Assembly: GCF_017562075.2 (NCBI RefSeq)
Contig: NC_054082.1
Span: 61,300,906-61,364,905 of the forward strand
DNA: 64,000 bases
Source: Anopheles merus
Lineage: Eukaryota > Arthropoda > Insecta > Diptera > Culicidae
Reading direction: 5' to 3'
Numbering within the stretch: position 1 is the stretch's first letter; each line of letters opens with the position of its first letter. Both the position numbers and the translations under genes were made by a program. The notes below the pieces were generated by a model that saw nothing but the letters and a program-made list of their open reading frames with translations, was not told the origin of the DNA and did not search any database. Below are positions 1-11,490 of the stretch, in pieces.

Positions 1-284
1 ATTTTTTGGAACTTTTATGACTTTTGCACACTATGCTGCTGACTCTTAATTGAAGAATCTTTGCAATTAATTTTAATAATTGTAAGTTATAAAAACGAAT
101 TTGAAACTTGCTTGGATGATATAATAATTTAAGAAAACAACAATATAACCAATCGCATTGTTTAATATCATAAACCAGTTATTTTGTGAATTAACTGTAA
201 TAAATAATAATGTATGTGTAGAAGAAAAAACTGAATTCTCCTGGCCCTCTACGATCGATCATTTAGAAAGCAACTGATCTAAAG
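1..284. other. AT-rich sequence, nothing recognised
   Basis: I see no gene, LTR end or repeat unit here. The stretch is AT-rich, short open frames are random, and nothing in it recurs elsewhere in the window. It lies outside the inverted repeat. Confidence 0.5.
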
Positions 285-559
285 CAGTGGTCTCCAATCT
301 GTGGTCCGCGGATCACTTGAGACAAACATACTGCAATACAGGGTATTTCCAGTTACTTTCGAATGAAAATATTGTTTTTCCCACGTGCAAAAAGTTATCG
401 CTGTGACCGATTGAAAATGAAGTGGCCGTAATTCGAAGCAAGACGGTTCTTCAGTATTCATTGTAAAGGTAAACACCAACCTAAAAGCAAACTATTGTTT
501 TCATGTTATGCTCACGATGACGATTTTAATCAAATCGTCCGTACTATGAAACACGAGCT
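285..559 (+). mobile_element. possible hAT-like transposon end plus unassigned sequence
   Basis: The sequence from 285 begins CAGTGGTCTCCAATCTGTGG. The CAGTGG start followed by a CCAA/TGTGGTCC block is common at termini of hAT-superfamily DNA transposons and their short non-autonomous relatives. No matching opposite end or 8-bp target duplication could be paired inside the window, so the call rests on terminal similarity only. The remainder to 559 shows no coding sequence. Confidence 0.3.
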
Positions 560-885
560 GGAAACTGTAAAGTAGGAAAGAAAATATCGTTTAGAACCAT
601 CGTTCTCGTCAATAAAAGACAAACGTAACTAGCTTAGCGAAAACGATAACTTTCCGACCTTTAACTTCTTTTGAGTATAAATAAAACCAACTCCGATCAT
701 GGCAGGTCAGATTTGTTCGGATTGTCAGGATAGGACTAAGCCCATCCATCATCTATCGACTTCTCATTTAAGGAGTTTACTTATGTCCTCCTACCCAAGG
801 CAAGCCCTCTAAACTCCAACGTCCTAAGGATTTTATGATCGCCTAGACGATCAAGTGTCGAAAGTCCGCTTCGAAACTGTATCCA
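560..885 (+). repeat. diverged fragment of an element C-type LTR
   Basis: This stretch is the reverse complement of part of the LTRs of element C (compare 7835-8170 and 11617-11951). Shared landmarks are the block around 595-660 (AAAGACAAACGTAACTAGCTTA), the ATAAATAAAACCAACTCCGATCATGG block near 677-702 and GACGATCAAGTGTCGAAAG near 847. It differs from the two intact LTRs by many substitutions and small indels, so it is much older than they are. Neither LTR end is present. It could be an internal part of a solo LTR. Confidence 0.75.
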
Positions 886-1235
886 CAGTACCCAAATTTG
901 AACATACCACAAAGCCTTTCTGATATTACTGATTGTTTAGTCATTGATATCGATTAAAATTGGCGAAAAAAAGTATAGAAATTGAGGTTTTTATTGATGC
1001 CCAGGATGGCAGTCCATCCATACAGATGTGAACTGTATTTTGTCGAAACAAGTTTGTTGATTTGGTATGCACTCACGGTTAACACAAAATTTTTGCAAGA
1101 GCAGCAAAGAGGTGTGAAGATTTTTCTCAACCAAAACGTTAATTCCGCAAGCCGAATATGCACCTAAAATTTTATCGGGGTGTCTGTAACTGCAGCAAAC
1201 TTAGAAAATTTGCAGTTCATGATTCGTACACCATT
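886..1235. other. unassigned sequence
   Basis: No gene or repeat end is recognisable. Short open frames on both strands have no domain signal. The stretch lies between an old LTR fragment and a hAT-like end and may be the inside of a DNA transposon whose other end is off the window. Confidence 0.4.
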
Positions 1236-1322
1236 TCACAACCCCCCCCCGTCGATGGATTTGGTAAAGGGGCCCCGTCTACCATAACGCCTAGGGCCTC
1301 GGAGAGGCTTAACCCGCCACTG
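1236..1322 (-). mobile_element. hAT-like terminus abutting BEL1
   Basis: Read on the minus strand, the sequence starts at 1322 with CAGTGGCGGGTTAAGCC, then a GAGGCCC/GGGGCCCC-rich stretch and a run of ten G. CAGTGGCGG followed by GGGCCC-rich sequence is a frequent 5' end of hAT-like transposons. It interrupts the 3' untranslated part of the left BEL1 copy at the point matching 37271 in the intact right copy. The BEL1 sequence does not resume between 1 and 1235, so the other transposon end and the rest of BEL1 probably lie to the left of the window. Confidence 0.45.
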
Positions 1323-1443
1323 ACAAAAACAATTAAAATAAACGGAAGTTATGTGCATGCGCTCTCGTCGGCCTCTGCCACAGGTAAGATACAAATTTTT
1401 GTTATCGGACGAGTTACGATACCTTTTGATGTTTTCAGTGTTA

Positions 1444-3342
1444 CTACCCGTTCAGCTTGTCGTCTCCGGTGTGCACATGTACGATACGTGCGAGTGGCCA
1501 ACGGGTTGGGGGGAGGAAATCGTCCTTCAGAATGACCAGTCTGCCAGGTAAGATGCTGTCGTTCCTCTTCGCCATGGTGTTATCACGTTGCATCTCTTGC
1601 AGGTATTCCGTCGTCCAGTGTTTCCAGAAGCGTTGCACCATTACTTGCCACTTCTGCAAGTCGCTGAGGGTGCAGGAACGAAGGTGGGTGTAGTCCGGCT
1701 CGGGGACAGCATGCATCGATGTGCCCACGAGGAAATGCGCTGGGGTAAGTGCCGATATATCGTTAGGGTCGTCTGACATAGGTAGGAGAGGCCGCGAGTT
1801 CATCGCCGCCTCAATCTGGTGTAGGACAGTTGTGTAGCCTTCGTAGGATAGTCGCGTGCTGCCTAACTGCCGAAAAAGGTGTCGCTTGGCGGTCTTCACA
1901 GCTGCTTCCCACAATCCGCCGAAGTGTGGTGCCTTGGGAGGGGTGAAGTGCCAATTGATGCCGCGGTTAGTGCAATCTGTCACAATTAGATGTAGCTGCT
2001 GTTCATCGCGAAACATTTCGAACAGCTCGTGAAGCTCCCTCGCCGCGCCTTCGAAGTTTTTCCCGTTGTCCGAATGTATGTGTGCCGGTAAACCGCGTCG
2101 TGCTGTGAATCTGTGTAATGCAGCTAAAAAACCAGCAGTAGTTAGATCACTTACCAGCTCCAAGTGTACGGCCTTAGTGGAAAAACAAACAAATACGCAG
2201 AGGTAGCATTTTCCCGGGGCGGCTCGTTTATGGGCTGGCTTCAGGTATAATGGACCGGCGTAATCCACTCCGGTAACACTAAAAGGCCGGCTGGGAGTGA
2301 TGCGCTGCGCTGGAAGCTGTCCAAGTTGTTGCTGTTCAAGTGTCGGTCGCTGTCGAATGCACCGGAAACAATTCTGCACAATGTGCTTAACAAGATGCCT
2401 TCCATCTAACGGCCAAAACTCTTCGCGAATGCGAGATAAGAGCAGCCTTCCTCCTCCATGACGAAGCTCCTCGTGTTGATACTTTGCGATCAATTGCGCG
2501 AACGGATGTTTCTTGGGAAGCAAAACAGGGTGCTTCGCTTGGTAGCTTGGTTGAGATAGCCGTAAACGTCCCCCTACACGGATGATCCCTTGTTCGTCAA
2601 GGAATGGACTTAGTGCACGTAAAGGGGATTGCTTCATCACTTCGTTTCCCTTTTTGAGCTGACCGAGTTCAGCTGAAAATGAATCCTGCTGTGCTAGGCG
2701 GCTTAACACAGTGTTTGCTGCTTCCATGTACTCGGGTGTGACGATTAAAGGTGCGGGGTGCTGTGCTGCTGTTCGCTGAGTGCGTGCATTTTCCTTAGCG
2801 TTACGTGTGAAGCGAATGCAGTATGATACGATACGCAGCAATCGCTTGTAGCTAGAACACAACGCAAACCAAGGGTGATTAGTGGTTGTGTGTACAACGG
2901 CAGCACTCACCTGGCGAATCTCTAGATTCGTTTCGTTGGCTGGTTCTGGGCTAGAGTTGGGCCAGATGGAGGCGGGCAAAGATAGCCAATCCGGACCGAA
3001 GCTCCACAGTTTGCTTTTCAGGAAATCAGCGGCTGACGTGCCTCGTGAAACCAGATCAGCAGGATTAGACGCGCCGGGTACATGTCTCCACTGCCGCGGG
3101 TGTGAGTAATGCTGCACTTCAGATACCCGGTTAGCCACAAACGTTGCCCATGTGTTGGGGGTGGCGCTGATCCAGTTTAAGGTGATGGTGGAATCCGACC
3201 AAAAGAAAGATTCTGCAACGTTGATCCCCATCGTCTTCTTTACCCGGTGATGCAAGTGTGCTCCTAATACAGCAGCGCATAGTTCAAGGCGGGGCAGTGT
3301 GACGCGCTTGAGCGGTGCCACACGTGATTTGGAAGAAAGCAA
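1444..3342 (-). pseudogene. pol: BEL1 RNase H end and integrase (left copy)
   Basis: A 632-codon open frame covering the C-terminal half of BEL/Pao pol. It begins inside the RNase H-like region (FFWSDSTITLNWI, with the catalytic-type Asp). It then carries the integrase zinc-binding region (HEELRHGGGRLLL, CFRCIRQRP), the catalytic core with Asp in VDYAGPLY, Asp in SDNGKNFEG and Glu in FGGLWEAAVK, and the BEL-type C-terminal domain (LVILKDDFLPPTRWPLARI). Integrase would insert element cDNA into the host chromosome. This frame is uninterrupted here but split by one-base deletions in the right copy. It is detached from an upstream start, so it is called a pseudogene fragment. Confidence 0.88.
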
Positions 3343-3344
3343 CG

Positions 3345-6300
3345 TTATGCGTATCTGCCCACTTTCGCCTTCACAACGCGCATAAATGCAGGCTCCATAT
3401 GCTGCTTCCGATGCATCACAGAAGGTATGTAGCTGAATACGCGCACCAGTAGAAGCGCATAACGACTAACCTTGAATTCAGAGATGAGCTGCCAATCCTG
3501 TTGTATTGCTTTCCATTTCTTACAGATAGTATCTGGAACATACTCGTCCCAACCAGCTTTCTGCAACCATAATTCCTGCATCATCATCTTGGCCCGAATG
3601 ACAATCGGGGAGATCAGGCCCAGCGGATCGAACATGCGAGCTACGTTAGATAGAATGGATCGCTTTGTCGGAATGGACACATCACTGGATATTGCGGATT
3701 CGAAAGATAAAACGTCATGCTCTGGCTCCCATGAAACACCAAGAGCCTTTACCGTCTCGTGTGGTAAGAATTGCCGCGCTGACTGTGTGCCGATTTGATC
3801 CGCATTTAAACCGGCGAGCACCTCGAGCTGATTGGATGTCCACTTTCGCAGCTCGAAGCCGCCTTTGGCGAGCAATTGAGAAAGCTCGATTCGTAACTGG
3901 CGAGCATTTTCGATGGAATCAGCACCACCGATGAAATCGTCAACGTAGAAATTAGTTTTCAAAGCAGCTGAAGCATTGGGACAAGAGTCGCCCTCATCGT
4001 TTGCAAGCTGCAGCAATGTTCTGGTTGCTAAAAATGATGAGGGGGCTAAGCCATAGGTAACTGTATTCAGCTCAAAATATTCGATTGGCGAGTGAGGCGA
4101 AAATCGAAAGCAAATGCGTACAAATTTCCGGTCGTTAGGATGAAGCAATACTTGTCGATACATTTTCGCAATATCTCCAACAACGGCTACTTTATATGTG
4201 CAGAAGCGCAAAATTATGTCGAGCAGATCGTCCTGCACGACAGGACCGACGCATAACGCATCGTTTAGCGAAAAGCCGGTGGACGTCTTAGCTGAACCAT
4301 CAAATACCACGCGAACCTTTGTTGTGGAGCTAGCGGCTTTGAACACGGGATGGCGAGGCAGATAATACGCGCGTTCGTCGTCGGAGGGGTTTTTATGGTG
4401 ACATGTGCCCAAGCTCCAGATACTCACGCATAAAATCATGGTACGCCGCTTTTACCTTTTGATCGCGTTCTAACCTCCTTTCTAGCAAACTAAAACGCCT
4501 TAATGCTGCTGCCTTCGAAAGGCCAAGCTTATCATCGAAGTCTGCTTGTTTAGGTAAGCATACCAGATAACGACCAGCTTCATCTCGCTGTGTTGTATCC
4601 TTGTAAAATTGCTCACATTTGCGATCCTCAGGAGAAAAGCCATCGTTAACCTGTAGTTCTTCTACTTTCCAGAAACGCTCAATTGATTCTTCTAGTGAAA
4701 CCATGCACACCACGGATGAAGTATGAAAAGTATTGGATGTTGCTGGCTGAGAGGTAGATGCGGATCCACTCACGACCCAGCCGAATACACTCTCCATCAG
4801 GACTGGGAGATTTGATGACATTTTATATTGCGCCCCGCTTACAAAGAACGTGTGATAGTGCCGGGCACCGAGAATAATGTCGATCGGTGCCGACTTCTCG
4901 AAATGGGGGTCGGCGAACATAATATGTGGCGGTAATTTCCAGTCACTGGTGGACACATCATGTGCGGGCAAATCAGCAATAAGCTTCTCGACTATCAAAA
5001 ACTCAACATTAATTGCATAAGGGCTCGTTCTGGAAGATACCGTGGTGCGCATCGATTTCCGCACCGGGGTGGACGATTGACCAGCACCAATCAGTGTGAT
5101 GTCGACCGTGCCCGATTTGATACCTAGCCGATTAGCAAAACGGCTACTCATCAAATCTGGCTGGGAGGCACTATCTAAAAGTGCGCGTGCAGGATGCATT
5201 ATGCCATGCGCATCAACAATGTTTACCAGTGCAGTTTGAAGCAGAACTTGTTCCGTAGTTTGCCTCAATGCTGCTGCATAAGTGCGTTGCGTGTTTGCCG
5301 TGTGATCGTCTGTGTTGTGTTGTTGTGTACGGAAGCATTTTGCGCAGCTGACGTGTTCGCAGTGGAAAATGTGCCGTAATTTTGTGAAGAGTGTAAAAGC
5401 GAGTGGTGTGTTGAATTGAAGTGTCTGCACTTGTATTGCGATGAGCAATCACGCACACGGTGATTGTCGCGCAAACAATTCAAGCACAATTTCAGTGTCA
5501 TTGTGTTTCGGTACCGTTCCTCCGGTGACATTTGCATGAAACGCGGGCATTTCGATAAGTTGTGATCGGAGTGGCATAAAGGGCATGTGCGTGTGTCGTG
5601 TGATGTTGACGGAAAGCTTGCTAAGCGCATCGGCGGAGCATGTTATGTGCATAGTGCGTTTGGTTCACGGTAGAGGGAGCTTCGGTAATGTTTACCTGTA
5701 AGGTTTCCAACACTCGCATACGGCGCTGTAAAAATGCGATTAATCCTTCGTAACTAGGATTTTGGCTAGTTGAGGCATTTTCCTCCCAATCTCTTAATGT
5801 GGAGGTAGGCAATTTTGTGCACATTAAGTGTTCTAACAAGCAGCTCCATGCCTCCGTTTTTTCGCCTAGATGATTGAGAGTTTTCTTGTGACGCTCGAAC
5901 TCGTCCACAAGATGGTGAAGGGTTGATGCACTCTCCTTCTTAACGGTGGCCATACCAAAAAGTGCTTGAAGATGCCGTTTCTTAATAAATACTCATTCGA
6001 GTATCTTTCGGTGAGCATTTGCCATGCTAGCTCGTAATTGGCTGCGCTAATCGTGATTGCTTCGATCACCTTTGCGGCCTCGCCTTTCACGGAAGCTCGT
6101 AAATAATGAAACTTTTGTATCGGTGGTAGTTCCATATTTTCGCGAATTAATCCCTCAAAAGTGTCCCTATACGTGAGCCATTGCATGTAATCACCATCGA
6201 ACTCAGGAAGTGAGATGGTGGGAAGCTTATACCTGCCAACGGGTTGGTGTTTGGCGTTGTGCTTGCGGATCGCGGAACGTGCACCCGTTTAGCCTTCAAA

Positions 6301-6564
6301 TGGGCTTCAAGGCGTATCAAACGCGAGCCGAAATCGTCTCGTAACGCGGCATTGTGACTTATCACTTCCTCGGTGGCCGCTGCATCTTCCAATTTGGCCT
6401 GAATTGCTTCCAAATCAACGGAAAGCTTCTGGACCCTTGCAATGCGAATATTGATTTCGATTGCATCCCGTTCCGGGTCAAATTCGGCCAAAAACTTTTC
6501 GTGCTTAGCCAATACTGCTAGTAACACTGTCCTTCTGGACGACAAAACGTTTATCGGAGCAGTC
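3345..6564 (-). pseudogene. gag-pol: BEL1 gag-protease-RT (left copy), multiply frameshifted
   Basis: This is the same coding region that is one open frame at 32023-35331. Here it is split among frames 6147-6564, 5866-6186, 5621-5953, 5265-5630, 4393-5448 and 3345-4439. Visible domains are the DUF1759-type gag region, CCHC zinc knuckles (near 5450-5600), a DUF1758-type protease with LLDSASQ (near 5170), and RT with NFYVDDFIGG (near 3940). Several breaks are single-base changes in short homopolymers, for example the run at 4390-4396. They may be decay or sequencing error. Confidence 0.85.
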
Positions 6565-6708
6565 ATAGTGCGGTTTGACAAAAAAACGCTAAATTTCGCG
6601 GACACAGTGAACTTGGTCGATTGTGAGGCGACTAAAGCACAGTTACACGCGCGCAAACAGTGATTATCGCGAGAATATTAAGATTTAGAAAACCAGATTC
6701 GTCTTAAT

Positions 6709-6725
6709 CCTGGTCACGGCACCAA
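6709..6725 (-). promoter_or_regulatory. BEL1 primer-binding site (left copy)
   Basis: Immediately inside the 5' LTR, on the minus strand, lies TTGGTGCCGTGACCAGG. This is the position where a tRNA primes minus-strand DNA synthesis. The same sequence follows the right-copy 5' LTR at 31864. I do not assign the tRNA. Confidence 0.6.
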
Positions 6726-6955
6726 TGTTTAATCTCACTATTTCGGATAATTTATTTTCCGCGTTTCGGTGTAACGTTCAAACCATTAATATTTACCAGC
6801 AGTTATTCGTTGTGTAGCAAAATTGAAAGAGAGCTTTATTTACGACATTCACTGTTATTTATAAACTACTCGATCGAGCCGAACACTCGAAATTGAACGA
6901 AGAATGTTCGTGTTTCGTTAAGCACGATATGAAGTGACAGGGCCGTGCCTGAACA
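6726..6955 (-). repeat. BEL1 5' LTR (left copy)
   Basis: A 230-bp LTR with TG...CA ends (TGTTCAGG...TTAAACA on the minus strand). It nearly matches 31634-31863 and 37305-37534. It contains TTTATAAATA and AATAAAG motifs that could serve as TATA box and polyadenylation signal. It is flanked outside by GACCG, the target duplication. Confidence 0.93.
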
Positions 6956-7335
6956 GACCGATTTATGCGACGAATTTTTGCGGGAGGGTGACTGCTACGT
7001 GGAGTTTTTAGATCAAGTTGGCTCATCCGTGCAAACCCAGTTTTGATTTCGTTAGTCAATGGCTCCATAACGGTCTTGATGCTTTCGGCTACTGTTGTAA
7101 TTGCCGCCTGGAAGCCAGATTGCATGGCTGCGTCTTTTACGAACTTGGTGCGCGGATTCATAAATACGTTGTTGCAGCCAATACAGCACCAGTGTAATTG
7201 TTTATATTCCGCAATGCGCAGGAACAGATCAGCAGGAACCGAAGTGCAGCGCTGGTGAAATGGAGAGTCGCACAGGCAGCAGCTGATAGATGCCTCCACA
7301 ATTTCCATAGTGCAGGCGTTGCAAATACGGGCCAT
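6956..7335 (-). pseudogene. LINE G ORF1, PHD-finger part (left copy)
   Basis: The N-terminal ~126 residues of ORF1, interrupted by BEL1. A C4HC3 PHD finger is visible: Cys 5, 8, 19, 22, His 27, Cys 30, 51, 54. It is followed by a helical segment. PHD-bearing ORF1 proteins occur in CR1-type LINEs and are thought to bind nucleic acid or chromatin. It is the same as 31254-31633 apart from a few bases. For instance, the context just before the ATG differs by a short indel. Confidence 0.85.
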
Positions 7336-7609
7336 ATACGGGAGCGGTGCAGGTTTTCGTTGCAGCAACAAGAGCGATGGCGGTTAGGACGCGCGAACTC
7401 AGATGCGATCCGAAAAACGAAATTTACGCGAATTTTTTGGTCAGCAGAGATAAACGCACTATTGAACGATAATGGAACGGTGTTCTAAAATACTGTGATT
7501 ATACAGAAACCGGAAAATAGTGTGATAAACAGCGCGATTTTCAAGAAAATATACAGAGCGAAATGCGAATGCGATTTTTACGTTAAACGTCAAACTCTCT
7601 TTTTTTTCG
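6956..7609 (-). mobile_element. LINE G, 5' part (left copy)
   Basis: The 5' untranslated region and first part of ORF1 of the non-LTR element described at 30979-40898, here in minus orientation and cut by BEL1 at 6955. The ORF1 start codon is at 7335-7333. The element meets element B sequence at 7609/7610 with CGATTATTCG, matching 30971-30982 in the right arm. The rest of the LINE would lie beyond BEL1, outside the window. Confidence 0.85.
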
Positions 7610-7709
7610 ATTATTCGAAATATATGGCTATGGTTGGCAGCTGCTAGCAGCCTTCTGGGATTCATTAACCAACTTTCTATCGCACCGCAGCCACAATAGG
7701 CAACAAACG

Positions 7710-8461
7710 TGTAATGAGTTCTTGGATAAAGTTACGGTCGCCATGTAATGCGATGATCGTACAACTGTACCTCGAGTACCGTCGCGGTAGGTCAGTTTTT
7801 ACTGACATGAGCCGAGGTGGAATAATACTTTGTTCGAAGCGGACTTTTCAACACTTGATCGTCCAGGCGATCATAGAAACCTTTAGGAGGTTTCCCTTAC
7901 TGGAAACGTTGGAGTTTAGAGGCCTTACCTGGGTAGGGGGACATAACTAAACTCTTTAAATGAGAAGTCGATAGATGTAGGATGGGCATAGTCCTATCCT
8001 GACAGTCCGAACGAATCTGACTTGCCATGATCGGAGTTGGTTTTATTTATACTCAAATGAAGTTAAGGGTTTCTCACATTTGGTTCCGGGTTGTATGTTG
8101 GAAAGTTATTGTTTTCACTAAGCTAGTTACGTTTGTCTTTTGTTGACAAGAATGATGGTTCTTGTCACTAAGTTCCTGTTTTGGGTTTAATGCTTATACT
8201 GTTCCTGCTTTGGGTTATAATGCATAAACTGTTCCTGTTTATGTTGTACGTTTCGGTTGGTTCTGTTAAGTGTGTCACAATTGTTTTTATATGAACGGTG
8301 TGGCCTGAGCTCTTCCGGGTGTGTATGGTATGATCTGATTTGCTGAGTGTTTTATAATGGATGTGGTGCAATGGTGTGATTTGGCTTTTCAAAGTGTGTT
8401 GCTATGTGTCTATGGCTGATAGTGTGTATTACAATATGTTCTGTATAGCAGATATGCTACA
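7710..8461 (-). repeat. element C 3' LTR
   Basis: A 752-bp LTR with ends TGTAATGAG and GCTACA on the plus strand, hence TGTAGC...CATTACA in element orientation. It differs from the partner LTR at 11491-12243 by very few changes: T/A near 7722, and GGGTAGG preceded by one T fewer near 7930. This indicates a recent insertion. Confidence 0.95.
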
Positions 8462-8645
8462 CCTCCTCCCTTTAGGAGAATAACGAAAATAATGAAATTG
8501 TTTGAAGTTATTCTTTTCATTTAATTAAACTGAGTATTTGTTATGTTTTTTTTTTGTTTACTAATTAAATCATTACTTATCTCTTAAGGTGGGTAATATT
8601 TTATGTAAATAGATCTATTATCTAGAGATAAAGAATTGTGAATAT

Positions 8646-8999
8646 TTAATATTCTCCTAAATATTTTGATTTTCCTATGATTCCTTTGTTGGGTTCGTTT
8701 CTAGAGTTTTCTGCTTTTATAGATCTTATGACTTTTTGCATGGAGATAACATTATGAAATTTTTCTTTGAGGTCTTTTAGAATCTTGTCGTAAGTAACAT
8801 TATTTCTTGGTTCTTTTACATTTTCTTCACATAATATGGAATAATTCATTTTTCTAGCCTTATTATCGTGGCAATATAATTCATTGTTTAATTCATTTAT
8901 ATACTTTTTCTTTGATTTGATGTTACGTTTTATTTTCTTTAAATGTTTTGGCTCAGTTGCATGATTGTCGTTGCAATTAATTTCATCACTCATTTCCAT
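8646..8999 (-). CDS. small lysine-rich open frame inside element C, unknown
   Basis: 117 codons from an ATG, between gag and the 3' LTR of element C. The product would be rich in Lys, Asn and Glu. I see no zinc knuckle, catalytic motif, signal peptide or membrane segment. It sits where pol would normally be. It could be a remnant of pol, an accessory frame or chance; AT-rich sequence readily gives such frames. I do not assign a function. Confidence 0.25.
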   Translation of the reverse strand: MEMSDEINCNDNHATEPKHLKKIKRNIKSKKKYINELNNELYCHDNKARKMNYSILCEENVKEPRNNVTYDKILKDLKEKFHNVISMQKVIRSIKAENSRNEPNKGIIGKSKYLGEY

Positions 9000-9158
9000 G
9001 TTGTCTAGCAGTATTAAACTATCTGTTACTTGTTTTCAACCTTATTTTTCTCATTGTCATTACTTATTGTAATCATTTGTATATGTTGCATGTTTTTATG
9101 TTTATAATCATTGTTAGTATCATTTTCATATTCTTTTGTGATTTATCGTTCTCTGTCA

Positions 9159-10237
9159 TTATTCTTTTGAGTCGTCTCTTGACCTTTCCATATCATTATT
9201 TGTTTCATTATTTAATGTATGTCTTCTTTTTAATTTATCTTCATATTTTCTGTCATTATAGTTTGCTTTGCTGTTATTATTTCTATAATACTTTTTAACT
9301 TGGTCATTTATTTGACTAGTATTTCTATAATCTTCATCATTTTGGTGGTAAATATGATTCTTATGTAATTGATTATTATTATTGAACTGCTCATAATTTC
9401 TGTTCTGTTCTGTTCTGATGTAATAACATTGCATATTATTGGATCTGCTCTGAATATTATTGTTATAATTGTATTCGCGATTATTATATCCTTGGTTAAC
9501 TTGACTCTGACTACTACAATTGTTTAACTGATGGTGGCGTTTGTAGAAACTGAAGTTGTTATTCTTTCTATAACTATAGTTGTTGGGTGTTGTTTGAGTA
9601 GTTAATGATTGATTCAAATTTGGAAAATTTTGGTAATTAAGCTGGTTGTTTCGTTGCGGGTATTCATGGTTTAGACTATAGCCATGTATGTTAAATTGAT
9701 AACTATTTTTATTTATTTCCTCGCATTCATTTTCCAATACCTTTTGAGTTGCATCTGTTATCGTTGAGAAAGTACCAATCTTCAAGATCATTTTGGTTTC
9801 TTCATTTGAAATTTTTTGTTTTAGAGTTTCTATCCCTTGTTTGATTGCCATATCGTTTGCATTTTTTTGTGGGAATTCTAATTCTAGGTAAATTAAATTG
9901 AGTTTTTCTGTAAGCCTTTCAACTTTCTTGCAAATTGTTTGTGTATCCTTTGATGTAATGGATTTCAATTCCACTATAATCCTGTCGGGTGTTAGTTTTT
10001 CTTTACATCTTCTTTTTATGTCGTTTATAAGCTCTGTAAAAGATGTAATATTGCTAGGTAGCCCTATTCTTGCTTTACCAATCAGTCTGGTTCGTAGGAA
10101 TTTTATAAGCATCGCTTCATGGTTTGGATTTAGTTCAAACAAAAACTTTGATGCGTCTTCAATGTGTCAAAAGTATCAGAAGAACCATCGTACATTGGTA
10201 CAAGACCTATGGCTGTTTCAAGATCAAATTTTGCCAT
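9159..10237 (-). pseudogene. gag: element C gag (one frameshift)
   Basis: The Gag capsid-like protein of element C. The likely start is the ATG at 10237-10235, encoding an N-terminus with LVPMYDG, typical of gypsy gag. A one-base frameshift near 10140-10150 separates it from the long open frame 9159-10142. That frame has the capsid-type segment FLRTRLIGKARIGLP and then a Tyr/Asn/Gln-rich tail of about 150 residues. I see no CCHC zinc knuckle; basic and Asn-rich stretches may bind RNA instead. Gag forms the particle that packages element RNA. Pol must come from another element. Confidence 0.75.
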
Positions 10238-11476
10238 TTTTGTTATTTTTGTTAGTTTTAGTTCATTTAAGTGATTTTAAATTTTAAATTGATCGATATT
10301 TTACTTTAAGATTTTTTTTTTGCTGTTAATTTCTAACATGGTCCTTAATTTTTTTTTCATTCATATGTTATTGCTTTTTGTACTGGATTTTTACGCCAAA
10401 TATAGTTTTCTGGAGGGGTTATTAAACCTTCTTGTCAATCTAGTGATCTAGTAGTTATTCTTATGTAAGATAAAATCAGTATTGAAAATAGATTTGTTTG
10501 ATACTTCTTGAATTGTCAGCAAGTAATGACATTTAAATATGTTATCATTGATATTGTTAGTTTGATTCTTTTGTGTTTCTTTGCTATTAGGCATATCTTA
10601 TGCATCGCAAGCTCTAATGCTTGGCTTATATTCGTATTTACGTTAAAATTTGATTTTGTCATTTTTGCGTCTTATGTTTGATGTGTATTTATTTGATATC
10701 TTATTTGTATCTGTCATGCAAGGAAAATATATTCTTAAACTGTTTTTTCTGCTGCTTTTGCAAATTTATGCAGCCTCATCAGTAAATTTTGAATTTACGG
10801 TACCTTTTTAAATACATAACATGTATTTAATGTTGCTGCTGCTGATGATGATGCTACGCTGCATTTTTACCGGTGCAAGGTGTTAAATCGGTGCTAGGTA
10901 CATACTCGATGTTAGATGTGAAGTTCTGCGATGTCATCAGTCGACGCTTGATGTTCTGTCGGAGTTGGGACACTTGTCCATTCTTGCGTGCCAATCCATA
11001 TTGGGCAGTGGGCTCGCCTTGTCTTTTGGTCTTCCACGTTGGGAACGGTTGTTCCATACAATCACGCTGACCACAGCTTGTTTTGCACTGCACTTTTTAT
11101 TTTATATCACTTGCTCCAAGAATCATATCGATTGCTTTACTGTACTGTGCTGAACTTGGGTTGTTGTTAAAAGTTAGCTTTTTTTCTATAGTTTCTCATT
11201 TCAAGGTTACTCTACTAGGTAAACCAATCGCATAAGCGTTAATACGTTTTTACACATTTGGGTAGGTTCTCACAACACTGTATACGGTTAATGTTTGTTC
11301 ATCAATTAAACATTCATTTCGCACTTACACTGCACTAAATGTTTTTATTTTTCATTCTGCACTGTACGAAACTTGCTTGTAGCTGTTCTTTCATCGTTAT
11401 TGCTTTTGTTTACATATGGGTTACTTGCGCCAGCTGCGTTGATGAATGTTACTTCTGCCTGTCGATTGCAGATTAA
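10238..11476 (-). other. element C 5' leader, non-coding
   Basis: About 1.2 kb between the primer site and gag. Short open frames on both strands (for example 10854-11093) show no domain signal. The leader is AT-rich toward gag and presumably contains packaging and translation signals, which I cannot identify. Confidence 0.5.
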
Positions 11477-11490
11477 GGTCACGGTCGCCA
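11477..11490 (-). promoter_or_regulatory. element C primer-binding site
   Basis: On the minus strand TGGCGACCGTGACC directly follows the 5' LTR end. It resembles the primer site of the mdg1/412 lineage, thought to pair with tRNA-Arg. The same plus-strand block GGTCACGGTCGCCA recurs partly inside the LTR start, near 7734-7743 and 11515-11524. Confidence 0.65.

Larger units (their letters stand above)
1323..6955 (-). mobile_element. BEL1, left copy (3' end missing)
   Basis: A BEL/Pao LTR retrotransposon in minus orientation, inserted in LINE G. The 5' LTR is at 6726-6955, the primer site follows it, then gag, aspartic protease, reverse transcriptase, RNase H and integrase. The outer 5-bp target duplication copy is GACCG at 6956-6960, the complement of CGGTC found on both sides of the right copy. 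The 3' LTR is absent because the sequence switches to a hAT-like end at 1322. The gag-pol frame is broken about six times, more than in the right copy. Confidence 0.9.

Noticed and set aside
285..1322. One hAT element spanning 285-1322
   Set aside because: The two ends share only CAGTGG and the flanks (ATCTAAAG and ACAAAAAC) do not match as an 8-bp target duplication.
1158..1535. 125-codon plus-strand open frame near the left end
   Set aside because: It spans the BEL1/hAT junction and runs antisense to the integrase. It is a chance frame.
7714..7950. 78-codon frames at 7714 and 11495 as duplicated small genes
   Set aside because: They are within the two LTRs of element C and are duplicates of LTR sequence. 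The second ends differently after a one-base indel.
9077..9298. Hydrophobic plus-strand open frame resembling a membrane protein
   Set aside because: It is AT-rich sequence antisense to the Asn-rich tail of element C gag. Its hydrophobicity follows from complementing AAT/AAC codons.
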